64,000 nucleotides of DNA, from NCBI GenBank assembly GCA_900169235.1, contig FWCC01000251.1, positions 1-64,000 of the forward strand, written 5' to 3'. Both the position numbers and the translations under genes were made by a program. This DNA comes from Zarea fungicola (Eukaryota > Ascomycota > Sordariomycetes > Hypocreales > Cordycipitaceae). Below, piece after piece: positions 1-10,582 of this stretch. Under the pieces are notes generated by a model, which did no database searches, was not told the origin of the DNA, and saw only the letters and a program-made list of their open reading frames with translations. The number at the start of each line of letters is the position of its first letter. The stretch's first letter is position 1.

Positions 1-1217
1 TCTACTCTTGACGATACTTACAAGTGTACTGTTCGATATAACCTGACTTGCTTTAGAGCATACCCCAACTGTGACTTACGTCGATTAAGCCATCGTTACA
101 CTTAGGATGCGGCAGCCACCATGGCTATTGCTGCCGCCGCTGCCATTGTTGCCGCTATTGCTGACGCTTGGACTATAGCCTTGATGAGGCGGTTGTAAGC
201 TATAAACATAGGCTTACAATGCTAAACAATGGCCTTATTTGCATGCCATTAGTATAAGAGAGGAGAGGCCCTTGGGAATACTGTCTTGACTGCATTTATA
301 TAAGCCGTGCAGTTATCTATAAGTGCCATAGAAGGCAGCCTTGCGCCACTACCTTTATATAAGACCTATAGACGTTTAAGAGCCCACTGGTAGTCAGCTT
401 CTAATTCGCCACTCATAAAAGCAAAGGCAATATAAAAGCTATTCTTATAGGCATTAACACTAATAATATCTAGAAGAGGCATATTGTACTTATTTGTCTT
501 ATAGGTGCAGTCTAATAATACAACATTAAAGTAGGCAGATAGATATCTAATTAAGGCTAGGTAGGCAAATATTATAGATATGATTTATTAATTATCATTA
601 AATTATATTTAGTTCTAGAAACCCTCTTCTATAAGCTGGTTAATAAGGGCATAAATTAAGCTCTTACTACTATATTGCTCTCACCTTGTATTTCTTATAT
701 AGTTATAAATATCCTGCCTTGTGGCTAGCAATGTGTTGTCTTGCTGGCGAAGGTAGGTCTTAATCTCTCTTGGCGTAATACCTGCTTTTATAAGTCAGCT
801 AAGGCTCTTAAGGTTATCTCTAGAGAGGGTTCGGTGGCCTAGGTGGGCAATAGGATGTGGGCTGGGCTTGTGATTATGTGTGGCAAAGCGATTATTAGGG
901 CGGTGATGAAGGCTCTATGTAAGCTTATCTAGCGACTCCTTTGCCATGACTGAGAATGGGCACCCAGTGCCTCTGCTTGCTGTAGCTCGCTGCCGTGGCT
1001 GTGATTGAGCAGGTGGCTTAATACAACGATCATAGGCGTATATTATGACACGTTTGCCGCTTCCTTTGGTGGTGGATTTGCCAGTTGTAAAGCCATAACC
1101 CCGGCTAAGCGCCTAGCTGTTTATGGCATCAAATAGAGCCTTTTGAGAGTCGTAATCTGCCTCTGGAGGCAGGCAGTCGTCCGGAAAGGCCGACCTTATA
1201 ATAAATTGAGCATTCAT
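1..1217 (-). pseudogene. Decayed MULE-family (Mutator-like/Hop-type) DNA transposase, truncated by window edge
   Basis: Read on the minus strand from an ATG at 1217, the stretch gives recognisable pieces of a fungal MULE transposase. An N-terminal piece has a conserved R-GTGCPFSVMAKESLD segment. A middle piece resembles HNH-PSPHP-AH-GHRTLSRDNLKSL. The catalytic-domain start reads VVLLDCTYKTNKYNMPLL-DI and is followed by FAFMSGE and a W-AL. These pieces are interrupted by many stops, and several are TAG or TGA where the family has Trp. The DNA is much richer in TA than the genes to the right. Family assignment rests on motif recall. Inference: an old DNA transposon inactivated by repeat-induced point mutation plus drift. 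The 5' part of the element and any terminal inverted repeat beyond base 1 are outside the window. It is not expected to make a functional protein. Confidence 0.8.
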
Positions 1218-1617
1218 CGTGAAAATAGTTGCCTATGGTTGTTAGCGTAGCTAGTTAAAATTAGTTAACTACTGAGTTAAAGGAGGGCGGCGATAGGCTT
1301 ACATAATAGGGGGGCGCGAGAATACCGTAAATTCGCGCCGGGCGCGAACCGATGCTGACCCAAGTTCCAGCTTGCAGTTACTAATATAATTGCCACTCTG
1401 GACGCACAATGCACAATGAGTAGGCCATACCTTTCTTTGAAAATTGGTTAATTGAAACACCGATGCGCTCAGCTGGTAGCACAGGTTGCTAATGTACTCT
1501 ATAAGTGAAAGACTAGAAAGGAATGAGAAAATGAGCAGCCAAAAACTCCAAGAGATGCAATCCGCCGGAGAAGCTATCTTAATCTCTTAACATAAGTGTA
1601 CATGTACAGTGCTTTCT
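1218..1617. other. Intergenic, between transposase relic and lysozyme-like gene
   Basis: No coding signal is seen. A GC-rich patch near 1310-1350 contains the self-complementary core cgcgccgggcgcg. The right end of the transposon may lie here, but no matching inverted repeat can be checked because the other end is outside the window. Confidence 0.5.
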
Positions 1618-2832
1618 TTAGCTAATGCTGCAACTGCTGGGGCCTTCAGACCAACCAAGCAGACGGTTGGCAATGTCGCTCGAGTAACAATGTGTTGCAA
1701 TGCCGTCCTGCAGCAATCCACTGGCGGCGATGGAGCCAGAGTTATAAACACGCGAAGCTCTGTAGAACTGCGCGGCGCCGCTGCCGCCGACCTGTGCAAG
1801 AATTTGCTTCAGGCCATCGCCAGACGGTGTGCCGTTGGTGCCGTCCTGGATCATGCCCTGGATCTCATTCTGGGCGCAGGGGTTGGTATTGAAGCAGGAG
1901 CTAGCACCATTGTGAGACTGCATGAGGCCCGGGTTCCTAACACCGTAGTTGGTAGTAGGGGCACGAACGCAACCATTCGACTCCTGCATGACAATGGCGA
2001 GGATAAAGCGAGCGTCAATGCCGGAAGACTGCGCCACGCTCAGGATGGCAGACTTGAGGTCGGCACTCTCAGCGGGCGAGTTGTTGGCCTGACCGAAGCT
2101 GCTGCAGGACTTGGAGATGACATTGTTGAGGTTTGCCGTCCACATGCTGTCAAAGCTTGCCCAGTCAGACTGTGCAGGCCAACCAGCCGAAGCGTCACCA
2201 GTGCCGAGGAAAGTCTTGAGGTAGGTCTTGCCGTTGCCAATGTCGACACCTCCCGCACTAGGGGCCGAGGTCTCACTAGGCGCAGAAGTGGCAGGTGCAG
2301 AAGACGTCGGGTCGGGAGAAACGGTGCTGATGCTGGTGCGCGTGCGAGTTCTTGTCACGGTGCTTGTGCCGGTAGGATTCTCCTTGAAGATGCCGCCTGG
2401 GGTAGAAAGAGTAGGAACGGGAGCCTCGGAGGTATGGGGAACCTCGGAGGTCTGGGGAGCAGGCTCCTGGGTGGGCTCCTGGGTGGGCTCCTGGGTGGGC
2501 TCAGGAGCAGACGGCGAGGATGCCGGGGGAGCGGCAATTTGCGACGCAGGTGCCGGAGCAGAAGTGCTCTGGGAAGGTTGAGGTTCCGGGGGGGCATCGC
2601 CCACCTCGAGACCAACAATGCTGCAGTCACTGCCAGAGCAGACACACTTGGTACCCTCGGCAACGTTCATGAAGATGGCAGTGCTATCGACGTTGCAAAG
2701 ACCAAATTGGTCATTGCCCTGGCATACCAGGAAACCCGGCTTGCAGTCACGGACATACAAACGGTTGAGGGCAGGGTGGGCAGCGAGGCCAGTGATGAGG
2801 CTAAGAAGAGCCACGCATGTAGTAGTCTTCAT
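1618..2832 (-). CDS. Secreted lysozyme-like (transglycosylase-fold) protein with Pro/Ser/Thr linker
   Basis: Single-exon gene for 404 residues. Residues 1-18 are a clear signal peptide, ending in GLAA. A small Cys-rich module follows (about 30-70, six cysteines), then a low-complexity Pro/Ser/Thr/Glu linker (about 78-195) with EPTQ repeats. The C-terminal domain (about 200-404) has the ILAIVMQESNG motif, placing the likely catalytic Glu at 284, followed by GLMQSHNG. This is the layout of SLT/goose-lysozyme-like folds, so peptidoglycan or another glycan is the likely substrate; that is family inference. It is probably secreted to the wall or medium. The cysteine-rich head might bind carbohydrate, but I do not recognise it. 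The long linker suggests O-glycosylation. It sits next to a transposon relic, as many fast-evolving secreted fungal proteins do. The start is the first ATG and directly precedes the signal peptide. Confidence 0.85.
   Translation of the reverse strand: MKTTTCVALLSLITGLAAHPALNRLYVRDCKPGFLVCQGNDQFGLCNVDSTAIFMNVAEGTKCVCSGSDCSIVGLEVGDAPPEPQPSQSTSAPAPASQIAAPPASSPSAPEPTQEPTQEPTQEPAPQTSEVPHTSEAPVPTLSTPGGIFKENPTGTSTVTRTRTRTSISTVSPDPTSSAPATSAPSETSAPSAGGVDIGNGKTYLKTFLGTGDASAGWPAQSDWASFDSMWTANLNNVISKSCSSFGQANNSPAESADLKSAILSVAQSSGIDARFILAIVMQESNGCVRAPTTNYGVRNPGLMQSHNGASSCFNTNPCAQNEIQGMIQDGTNGTPSGDGLKQILAQVGGSGAAQFYRASRVYNSGSIAASGLLQDGIATHCYSSDIANRLLGWSEGPSSCSIS
2462..2497. repeat. Three exact 12-nt tandem repeats inside the secreted-protein linker
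   Basis: The unit ggctcctgggtg is repeated three times exactly, with a partial fourth copy to 2502. It encodes the repeated EPTQ unit of the linker in the lysozyme-like protein. Such in-frame minisatellites change length easily, so alleles of this linker may differ between strains. Confidence 0.9.
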
Positions 2833-5070
2833 GTTGAGAGTACAGGTTTTAAAAAAAGAGAAAAAAATGTGAAAAAGTGAACGTTGTCACCGCACTGCGG
2901 GCGTATGAGAAGGATAGTGGTTGATGTCTGGTACCTAAGTCACGGAAGGATCGTATTTGTGTCGGAATGTATCGACTTTTCACGTTGTTTGAATCACAGA
3001 AAGCAGGCTTGAGATCGAAGAGAGAGGCGACCTGCGCAAGCAAGGGTAGTCCGTGAAAAGGAATGGAGTTGCTAATTGAAGGAATGAAAGAAAGAGTCTT
3101 AGACTGGGCACCAGTGCCGTTCTGCAAAGAAGGAGAGAATGTTTTTGTTCCGAAGCGGATGAAGAAGAAGAGAAGACGAGAGTAACACATCAGGACGGGG
3201 AGCCGCAGCAAGATAAATGCCAGCTCAAGCCGGCCAAGTTACCTTTCCGGGTAGGAGACTTGGTCTCTTTCTCATCCTGCACAATCCTGCAGGTCCCCTC
3301 TTTCGTCCACTCTCGACCCCTGACTGTGAAACTTGGTGTTGAACCCCATCTTGGGCAGCTCCCCTGCAGGACCACATGCTACTTAGTGTCCGGACCAATG
3401 AAAACGGCAAATCGCCCATTCCAAAGACGGTGGCCACCCGATTCGAGGCTAGCGGACGGGATGCGAGCGCCGCTATGCCCCCGCTGACTGGTCCGTTTCT
3501 CGTCGACTCTAGCCTTGAGCGGCTTAAGCCAGGGACACTGGCGCGTGGTAGATGGGCCAATAAACCGCCGTCCAACTGCGTCAGTGTTTCAGCTTTTGCG
3601 CAGAAAAAGCAGGGCTGGGAAGGGCGTCGTGCAGGAGTCCACCAAGAAAGAAAGTACTGGGTAAGAGCCACAAAGGGGACTGTGACTGTACTTTTCTTTC
3701 TGTCCTTTATTTTTAAACCGTGTGTACCGCTCTCCGCGTCTATGTAGCCCAAGTCCAAGCTCATATGCAGCCCCGCCGAGTCAAGTGAAACTGGCCAAGG
3801 CAGACAGGTCATGAGCGGGCTGCTAGATGAGGTCAAAGGCGAGTCGACGAGCTTCATCACGGACGTTTTCCTTTGTTAGAATGGGATCAGCCGAATTCTG
3901 TACGCATAGTTACTCTGTAGTGAGTGGTCCTACGGAAACCAGCAGCAAGCCCATGTATTTTAGTAAATGCGCTCATTGCATGTTACATTGAGTTTTTTCA
4001 GTCTATTAATTTTGCAGTTTGCTGGCTCGGTCCGACTGTACCATGCTAATACTACAATGCATTAATACTTCGTATTTTTACCCCCTGCAAAGTGCAGAAC
4101 AGGGGGTATTATTCCCCGTATGTGTAGAGCCCTGTTGCCAGCCACAGTCCGAATTGGTCAAGCATGCAAGTCCATTGTTTGCACGCCACAATCAAAAGAA
4201 TCCAATGGTATTGTTCTCCACCAACATTCATTGTACTGCCTTGAGACGCACTGCTGGCACGCAATTCATGCTCCAAAAAAGAAAAAGAAAAGAAAAAGAA
4301 AAGGCTGGTCATGGTAATGTCTGATAACACCATTACATCACAGACGGATAAACAAGCTTAGCTGTGGCTGCTGCGGCTGAGCCTGAGGCCGATTACGCCT
4401 TAGGCTGGAATGTCATAAAAGGCCAACAGGTGGCTATGGGTGAGTGGCAGAGAATCGGCAAGCGTTTACATTTAGAAAGCGTGAGTAGGGCGACAGTTGG
4501 AGGGGGTGGGGGGTTTTTAAAAAAGGAAACGGCAGGAAACGATATCTACTCAATCGGCGATGGTTTGATGCAACGATCAGTGGATGACGCGCATTGATGA
4601 ACTTGTTTTGAGTGAGCTTGGCGAAACTGCCAAGTTGTTTCCCCCGCAGCCCCACCAAATGGTAGAAACAATATCAGTGTCTGCATTACTAGTTATCTGT
4701 AGTTACGTTGTAGATTTATTTGAACAAGTAATATATGTAGGTACAGTTATTACTAACCATTAGCATTTAAAGGGAACGGCAAAAACACATTTCATTATTC
4801 AACGGATGAATGGCGATACCACGGCAGGCATCCGTTACAATTCATCGACTGTGCTACTCAGTAGCCTGAATTTACAATACAATTATAAACCAGGCAGTGG
4901 CAACATTGGTCAATGATACCATGACATAACCTCTCTTGCGGAATGCACTACTCCGCAATGCGATGCATCGCCCCTCGCCATGCATTACCCCAAGTCTGGT
5001 CTACTGTCATCTGTACTCCACCCTACAATGTTCAATGCTGTTCTCTGGCTTATTAACCCTTTTTTCTTGT
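2833..5070. other. Long intergenic region (2.2 kb), promoter side of the lysozyme-like gene
   Basis: The first few hundred bases upstream of 2832 should hold the promoter of the lysozyme-like gene. Open frames of up to about 210 codons on the minus strand (3225-3860) show no recognisable motif and no family-like composition. A purine tract of A and G runs from about 4273 to 4303. The rest is AT-rich with no coding signal that I can support. Confidence 0.6.
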
Positions 5071-6320
5071 TCAAAATTTGGATTGTACTGTGCTGACTTT
5101 GGAGCTCAATGATGGCTCGTGCATGGTGGGTGAATTCAACGTTTCCTGTGACGTTCCCGATACAATGAAGCGGGGAGCGTCTGGCTCACTGGGTAGACGA
5201 TTGACGGGGTGTGACGGTCTTCGCAGTTCGAAATTGTTACGTTCATCACTTCCGGCCGGGCCATAGTCTTTCAGCCCAACATTGAAGCCAAGAGATCTGG
5301 CCAGGGGTCGAAGCGTTGAGCAACTGGCGGCAGTTATGGCGAGTCCCATCTCAATTGTTGACCAGATTGCCACGTCGGTTGTCGACCCTACATCTCGTCA
5401 GCTAGAGCATTATTAAGATGAATTGTATTTTCTTACATAGAAAATCAGGGTTGTAAAATGAACTCAGATATGCTATGCGTACTAGAACGGCACTGCTGGC
5501 TCTGGCGTTGATGATGGCGTCAGCATACTAGCCAGGCAACGGGGAGATAAGGTAGCTTACACGCAGCCAAGTCCCATCAAAAAAATTAAAATCCATCGAA
5601 TTCTTGTTCTTATTTGCAAGTGCCAGATGATCAAGGCTGGTAGAAGCGCGAATATCAAGTCAGTTGTTACACTGATCGCGCTGTATGCATAGGCTAGTGA
5701 AACGTAAACGTGCATGGAAAGACATTCCCCAGGCACACTATCATTCCAGTAATGAGAAATCGGCTGACACTGGAATACAGTTATAAAGAAGAAAATTATT
5801 CCGGTGGCGATGACAAAGAGGGATGTGCCATAGATAATCCAAGTGTGCTCTGGGAGCCATACAATACGCAGCAAAAGCCACCCGAAGGTGAGCTTAACTG
5901 TCATCATTGTCAGGCCAAAGAAGATGTAGCAAAACCACCAGCACTGTATGTGTGAGAGAGAGTTCATTCGCGCATTCTCAAGTACGGCTTTGTTACTCAC
6001 CCGCTTCGCCACGGCATAATTTGCCGGTGTTAGCTCGTACCGGTGCTGCCCAGTCCCGTACTGGACTCCCAAGTTTGAGCATATTACGTATCCCAGAAAG
6101 AATATCTATTAATTGTTAGTAAAAGTTGTGATAGTATAGGCACTGAAATTTGCCAGGCTGGTAAGAGGTATACGCAAGCAATCGCCATCAACCAGTCATC
6201 AAGCCCAAAAGCCTTGGAGATGAAGCCGCGGGTATAGTACCGCAGTGTAACAACACAAGCAGCCAACACAATAAAGAATATGTTGACTCCTAACAGCTGT
6301 TGGCCTCGATTATCAGCCAT
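5071..6320 (-). CDS. Rhodopsin-fold seven-helix membrane protein (PTH11-like family, no CFEM domain)
   Basis: Four exons join in frame to 357 residues: 6174-6320, 5561-6105, 5437-5501 and 5071-5387. Introns have donors gtatac, gtaagc and gtaaga, and branch sites ttactaac, gctgac and gctgac. The product has about seven hydrophobic helices. Family marks are RYYTR and GLDDWLM at the first loop, a conserved helix-3 region with WWFCYIFFG, FQCQPISHYW, a DLIFALLPALIIW helix, and the typical ending W-TTDVAIWSTIEMGLAI followed by TLRPLARSLGF. A polar cytoplasmic tail of about 75 residues ends the protein. Fungal proteins of this fold are proposed G-protein-coupled receptors or stress-responsive membrane proteins; the ligand is unknown. 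There is no N-terminal CFEM Cys domain, so it belongs to the non-CFEM branch. It stands alone in a gene-poor, transposon-bordered region. Confidence 0.9.
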
Positions 6321-8374
6321 GGCGACACACGTTTGGCGCTCGGCATATCCAGGTCGAGAGCATGCGGTTGAGACAGGGTCAGAGTCACATCATGTAGCGT
6401 GGGTGACAGTGATGGAACCAGAATAAATGTGTGCGCTAGCCGACTGAGTTCCCTTTCGATCAGTTGATACAGACGATGGAAGAGCCATTGGAATGGTTGG
6501 CATGAGGGAGCAAAGGTCGCTAGAAAGGTTGAACTCTAAACGAGACAGGCTGTCCCACGTGACTGGCCGGAAACATTGCCAGCACCGTAACCGCAGCTGT
6601 GCGTGCCCTTTCAGATACTCAGAGCCCTTGCCGGGTAGATCTACGGTCTTGGCACGGGAACTTGCTGTCTAATTTGATTGTGATTCCAAGGGGGTGGAGT
6701 TCAAGTCGGCGGCGCCGCTACACCAGCGGAATGTGGTATGCCCACAGCTTGGCTGATTGGCATTGGAGGATCATTACTTGGGTGGCCCTTCGAGTCAACG
6801 AAAATTGAATTTATATTACAGTTCCTTCATTGTTACGCATGCGTGTGCGTGATGCAACTTATCATATCTTGTGTATCTGGCATATGTGCAAGCGCGCTCC
6901 CATCTCCGTATTGTTTTCCACATTTTGGGACTCTTAGTTACTGGGGGGGTTGACTGGCCTGACCTGCAAGACTGGTTGGGCAATATACCCTGCTAAGGCG
7001 ACTATCCTATCCACAACCCATCTGTCGGTGCTGTGGGTGGAACAAACATCCGAGCTATCAAGAAGCAATCCGATACTGGGTTGCATTGCCACATATTAGT
7101 AGTGCCAATGCGTCCTAGGGACGACAGACTTGCTGAGGTGCTGTTAGATTGCGCGTGCTGGAGACCAGCTAGGGCTTTCCCTCCGGCTATTAACTTGTGT
7201 TGCCGATTCGTCAACGCAGACGTTTTTCCAGTGTTTTATGTCTACCTCGCGAATTGAGGAAATATGAAATGTGCAGTGGCTAGCGAAACGCAGGGAGGAA
7301 TCCTAGAGAAATTGAGGGTAGGTAATCATCACTATATGCTGCAGGCGCTCATGTATTCCAGTGTTGAAATCATGTGAATGGATTTTTGTATGTAAAGTAT
7401 CAATTGCTCAATGCCAGGTAGATTCGAGAGCATCTGCGGGACCTACGCATATCTATTTGGGTCATCATCGATCAAGCTTGTGGGTATTGACTGCTTCGTT
7501 GGCCTTGTTATTTTGATGAACGACCGTTTTTGTATCCCTTTGACAGTCATAAGGCTCCAACGAGGTATTCGCTCCACTCCTGGTAGGGTACATTGAGGTA
7601 CGCGTTACCTAGCTAGCTGCCTCAAGAGGATGCGTTTTTGTGTGATTTCAATACAAAGAAGTTCACTTACAACATTATAGCTAGTAATAAAAGCCAATTC
7701 CTCCTTTATTCTAGTAATATAGCCTCTGTATGGCTGGATGAGGCTTAACGAGAGCAGCCTGCCGATAGCACCTAGATCAAAAGTCACCAAAAAGGCATAC
7801 TGGCGCCACGCAGCCAGAATCAGCGCCGGCTACGATACCTGTAATGTAGCTCTTTGTACCTCTAGAAATTGCCAGTACTTCCACTATAGTGAGATTTCTT
7901 AGGGAAACGATGTACCTCTTTCAGCACGCTGTCTAGTTGCTTACAACCCCTGTAAGTGACCTCGTTGGAGCCTTATGACTGTCAAAGGGATGGTCTTTAT
8001 GGTTTCAGATGGCAACACGGTCCCCAGTTCCCAGTTTCTACTTACCCTACAGCTGTTAGCTAAAGGTTCAATATGTCCTGCGACCATCAGGTTGGTTTAT
8101 TCCTATTTGACGTGTTAGTTTACAGCAACTGTATCCTTTTCTTGTTATTTGTTTGTTTACAACTTCAGAGACATTATGTATTTGATTGAATACTAGCTTA
8201 CGTTAATATTTCAACTGTACAAAACCCATATTCCCTGTGACGGAGGCACGCGAAAGCCACGTGAGGGCAGCTATGCAACGTCGCCATGGCAACGCATCAA
8301 AATAAACTAGTCTTGGGAGCAGGAGCATGTACATAAATGTGCACTCACAACCGCCAACTCACTGCGTATTTCAA
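6321..8374. other. Intergenic region (2 kb) with an inverted-repeat element
   Basis: No gene is supported. It holds the promoter of the rhodopsin-fold gene at its left end and of the SprT-like gene at its right end. The middle carries the 33-bp inverted-repeat pair described separately (7534-7991). Short open frames here have no recognisable motifs. Confidence 0.6.
7534..7991. mobile_element. MITE-like segment bounded by a perfect 33-bp inverted repeat
   Basis: Bases 7534-7566 (atccctttgacagtc at the outer end) are the exact reverse complement of 7959-7991. The match stops sharply on both sides. The 392 bp between the arms are AT-rich and noncoding. A perfect 33-bp inverted repeat is far beyond chance in 2 kb and is typical of a non-autonomous DNA transposon (MITE). 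A clear target-site duplication is not visible: if the true ends are ccc and ggg, both flanks read at, which is only two bases. The element type and transposase family are unknown. Confidence 0.65.
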
Positions 8375-10300
8375 ATGGCCAAGATTGCCAACTCACACTG
8401 TGAATTTACAACTAGCCAGCGTGCTCCTGCAGCTACCAAGGAGGAAATGTCCCACCAAGTCGACAACTTTGCTCCTGATGAGCAGACCTCTAGCCAGTCA
8501 TCGCTAGAATTTACCGGCCAAAAGCCGATGCCCAAAAATGCAGGGCTGGAGCTCAGCACACCCCTGCGGAGAAGAGAGCTTGTGCCAAGATCTACTGCAC
8601 AGCCATCTACGCGCAGAGTTCGTCGCCTGGATGGTGAGAAGCTCGCGGCTGCCAACCCATTGTTCCAGCCATGGACGATGGAGAGCTCCAAAAAGGTTTT
8701 AGACTTCTCACGGAACATCTCCCCGCGAAAGGGAGAGCATAAACTCAGAAATCGGTTTGAACACGCCACAGGGGAAATGTTCTTGAGCAGCAGAAGGCAG
8801 ACACGGCATGGCCCGAACTCCACCTTGCTGAACTCGACGCTTCTCAACACCACAATTTCGGATCCCGACTCGTCATCATCGTCATCAACCTCCGAAATAG
8901 ACGTGGGCGATGTTACTCTGCCAGCAAGCCTACAGCTCACGGACCAGCCCACCGAATTCTCCCAGCGTATGGCTCGCCTGAGACAAGATACATGTATCAC
9001 GATACTAGAGGACAGCATCTCTGCGGACACGACAAGCTCGGACGCCGATGAGCAGAGTACGCCAGAGGATATCGTGCAAAGCCAGGAAAGAGAAGGCCAA
9101 CAAAATGATGCGTCCGAAGCATTATCGCCGAAAGATGCAAATGCCCGCGGCGAGTTTCCCACGAGGCTAGTCGCACAGGTCATGCCGGCAAAAGTGCACA
9201 TTTTGACAGGTGCTGAGAAAGAGAACAGAGATACAACAGGAGTATCACTGGCCAGAGCCGATGATCTGGCCGGAAAGCCGGTAGATGAGCCACTCTGGGG
9301 TAAGAAGCCAAGTGGTGAGAGCGGCGTTGCCAGCGACTTGGCATTTCCTCAAAGAGGACTTTCTTCTCCACGCAAGGTATCCCGTATCCCGCAAGGGCCT
9401 CATACACCGACAAAGGATGAATTTTGGAAGCAAAGCTTGGTTGATTGCTGGAATGATGACCACAGCCCTCGGAAAGCCGTGAAAGCAGCCTTGCGCTCAC
9501 CAGTTAAAAGGTCCAACCCAGCAAAGATTGGAAAGGCATCATTCGAAGCCGTGAAATCCCAGCTCGCGATTGAGTTCCTCGGCGAGCTGGATTCCAGCAT
9601 CACTGGTGGCAAAATCGCCGAGCTGGCGGAATCCACAGGAGGTGTCAGGATTGAATGGTCCAAGACCCTTAGCACAACCGCCGGACGCGCAAACTGGAAA
9701 AAGGAGACTATCCGCACCACTCCATCAGACGGTTCCGAACCCAGTGTTAGCTACAACCACCATGCTTCCATTGAGCTGGCAGAGAAGGTTATCGACGACG
9801 AGAATAGGCTACTGAATGTACTGGCACACGAATTCTGTCACCTCGCCAACTTCATGATTAGCGGAATCACCAATAATCCTCATGGAAAGGAATTCAAACA
9901 TTGGGCAGCAAAATGCTCACAGCGTTTTGCCAGCCGTGGTATCAACGTCACGACCAAACACAGCTATGAAATCGATTTCAAATATGTGTGGCAATGCGAA
10001 GGCTGCGCATCCAGCTACAAACGCCACTCAAAGAGTATCAACATTGAGAAGCATCGCTGTGGAGCCTGCAAAGGGATGCTCGTGCAGATTAAACCACGCC
10101 CAAGAAATGTCGGAAAACCAAGCGAGTATCAGGTGTTCATCAAAGACGAGATGAAGGCTCTAAAGTTGGAAAACCCTACCAGCCCACAAAAGGTCATTAT
10201 GCAAATGGCCGCAGAGAAATGGGTAAACAGGCCAAGGCCGACAGACGAAGATGTTGGCGATGTTGCTGCCCAGCTTCTTGGGCTGAGCCTGGGGGAGTAG
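8375..10300 (+). CDS. SprT-like zinc metalloprotease with C-terminal HMG-box-like segment
   Basis: One uninterrupted exon. The ATG at 8375 has the best context (tcaaATGgcc) and gives 641 residues; an in-frame ATG at 8327 would add 16 and one at 8447 would remove 24. The N-terminal 400 residues are polar, low-complexity and probably disordered. The SprT domain lies at about 400-580 and contains LAHEFCHLANF, an HExxH zinc site with its first His near residue 485. It then has NPHG-EFKHWA and a four-Cys ribbon (CEGCASSYKRH...HRCGACKG). The tail (YQVFIKDEMKALKLENP) resembles a partial HMG box, as in the S. pombe SprT/HMG protein C19G7.04. Family role: nuclear protease acting on chromatin or DNA-protein crosslinks (Spartan/GCNA-like), by inference. 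It faces MOG1 tail to tail. Confidence 0.88.
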   Translation: MAKIANSHCEFTTSQRAPAATKEEMSHQVDNFAPDEQTSSQSSLEFTGQKPMPKNAGLELSTPLRRRELVPRSTAQPSTRRVRRLDGEKLAAANPLFQPWTMESSKKVLDFSRNISPRKGEHKLRNRFEHATGEMFLSSRRQTRHGPNSTLLNSTLLNTTISDPDSSSSSSTSEIDVGDVTLPASLQLTDQPTEFSQRMARLRQDTCITILEDSISADTTSSDADEQSTPEDIVQSQEREGQQNDASEALSPKDANARGEFPTRLVAQVMPAKVHILTGAEKENRDTTGVSLARADDLAGKPVDEPLWGKKPSGESGVASDLAFPQRGLSSPRKVSRIPQGPHTPTKDEFWKQSLVDCWNDDHSPRKAVKAALRSPVKRSNPAKIGKASFEAVKSQLAIEFLGELDSSITGGKIAELAESTGGVRIEWSKTLSTTAGRANWKKETIRTTPSDGSEPSVSYNHHASIELAEKVIDDENRLLNVLAHEFCHLANFMISGITNNPHGKEFKHWAAKCSQRFASRGINVTTKHSYEIDFKYVWQCEGCASSYKRHSKSINIEKHRCGACKGMLVQIKPRPRNVGKPSEYQVFIKDEMKALKLENPTSPQKVIMQMAAEKWVNRPRPTDEDVGDVAAQLLGLSLGE

Positions 10301-10582
10301 TCCACAGTCCATGGTCGGAGAATGATGCTTTCAAATCTTCCATTGTATATACTTTGTATCATGGTTATGTAGACTCCATGGATTCTCACTTGTAAATACT
10401 GCGTCTTAGTTTGCAAATAGCTTAGATTCGTTTCAGCCAGAAGCCGCAAAATGGCACAGCGCCGGCGACAAGCTCAATTTACGTGCCCTACCAGCTTCTT
10501 GCAAGTAGCGTAGTGCTGTATTTGGATGCGACAGCAATACCCGAGTCTCTGATCCGTCTCATTCGGCTACTCATTCGGTCCT

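Noticed and set aside
1609..2880. Long plus-strand open frame antisense to the lysozyme-like gene (423 codons)
   Set aside because: It is a shadow of the GC-rich minus-strand gene. The minus frame has a signal peptide and catalytic motif; the plus frame has only Arg/Ser/Gly low complexity.
3225..3860. Minus-strand open frame of 211 codons upstream of the lysozyme-like gene
   Set aside because: No recognisable domain, composition unlike coding, and it lies in the likely promoter. A lineage-specific gene cannot be excluded without transcripts.
6599..7257. Several plus-strand frames of about 70 codons between the receptor-like gene and the inverted repeat
   Set aside because: Short, overlapping and without motifs; considered chance.
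8371..9201. Minus-strand 276-codon open frame within the SprT-like gene
   Set aside because: Antisense shadow of the low-complexity N-terminal region; no motif.
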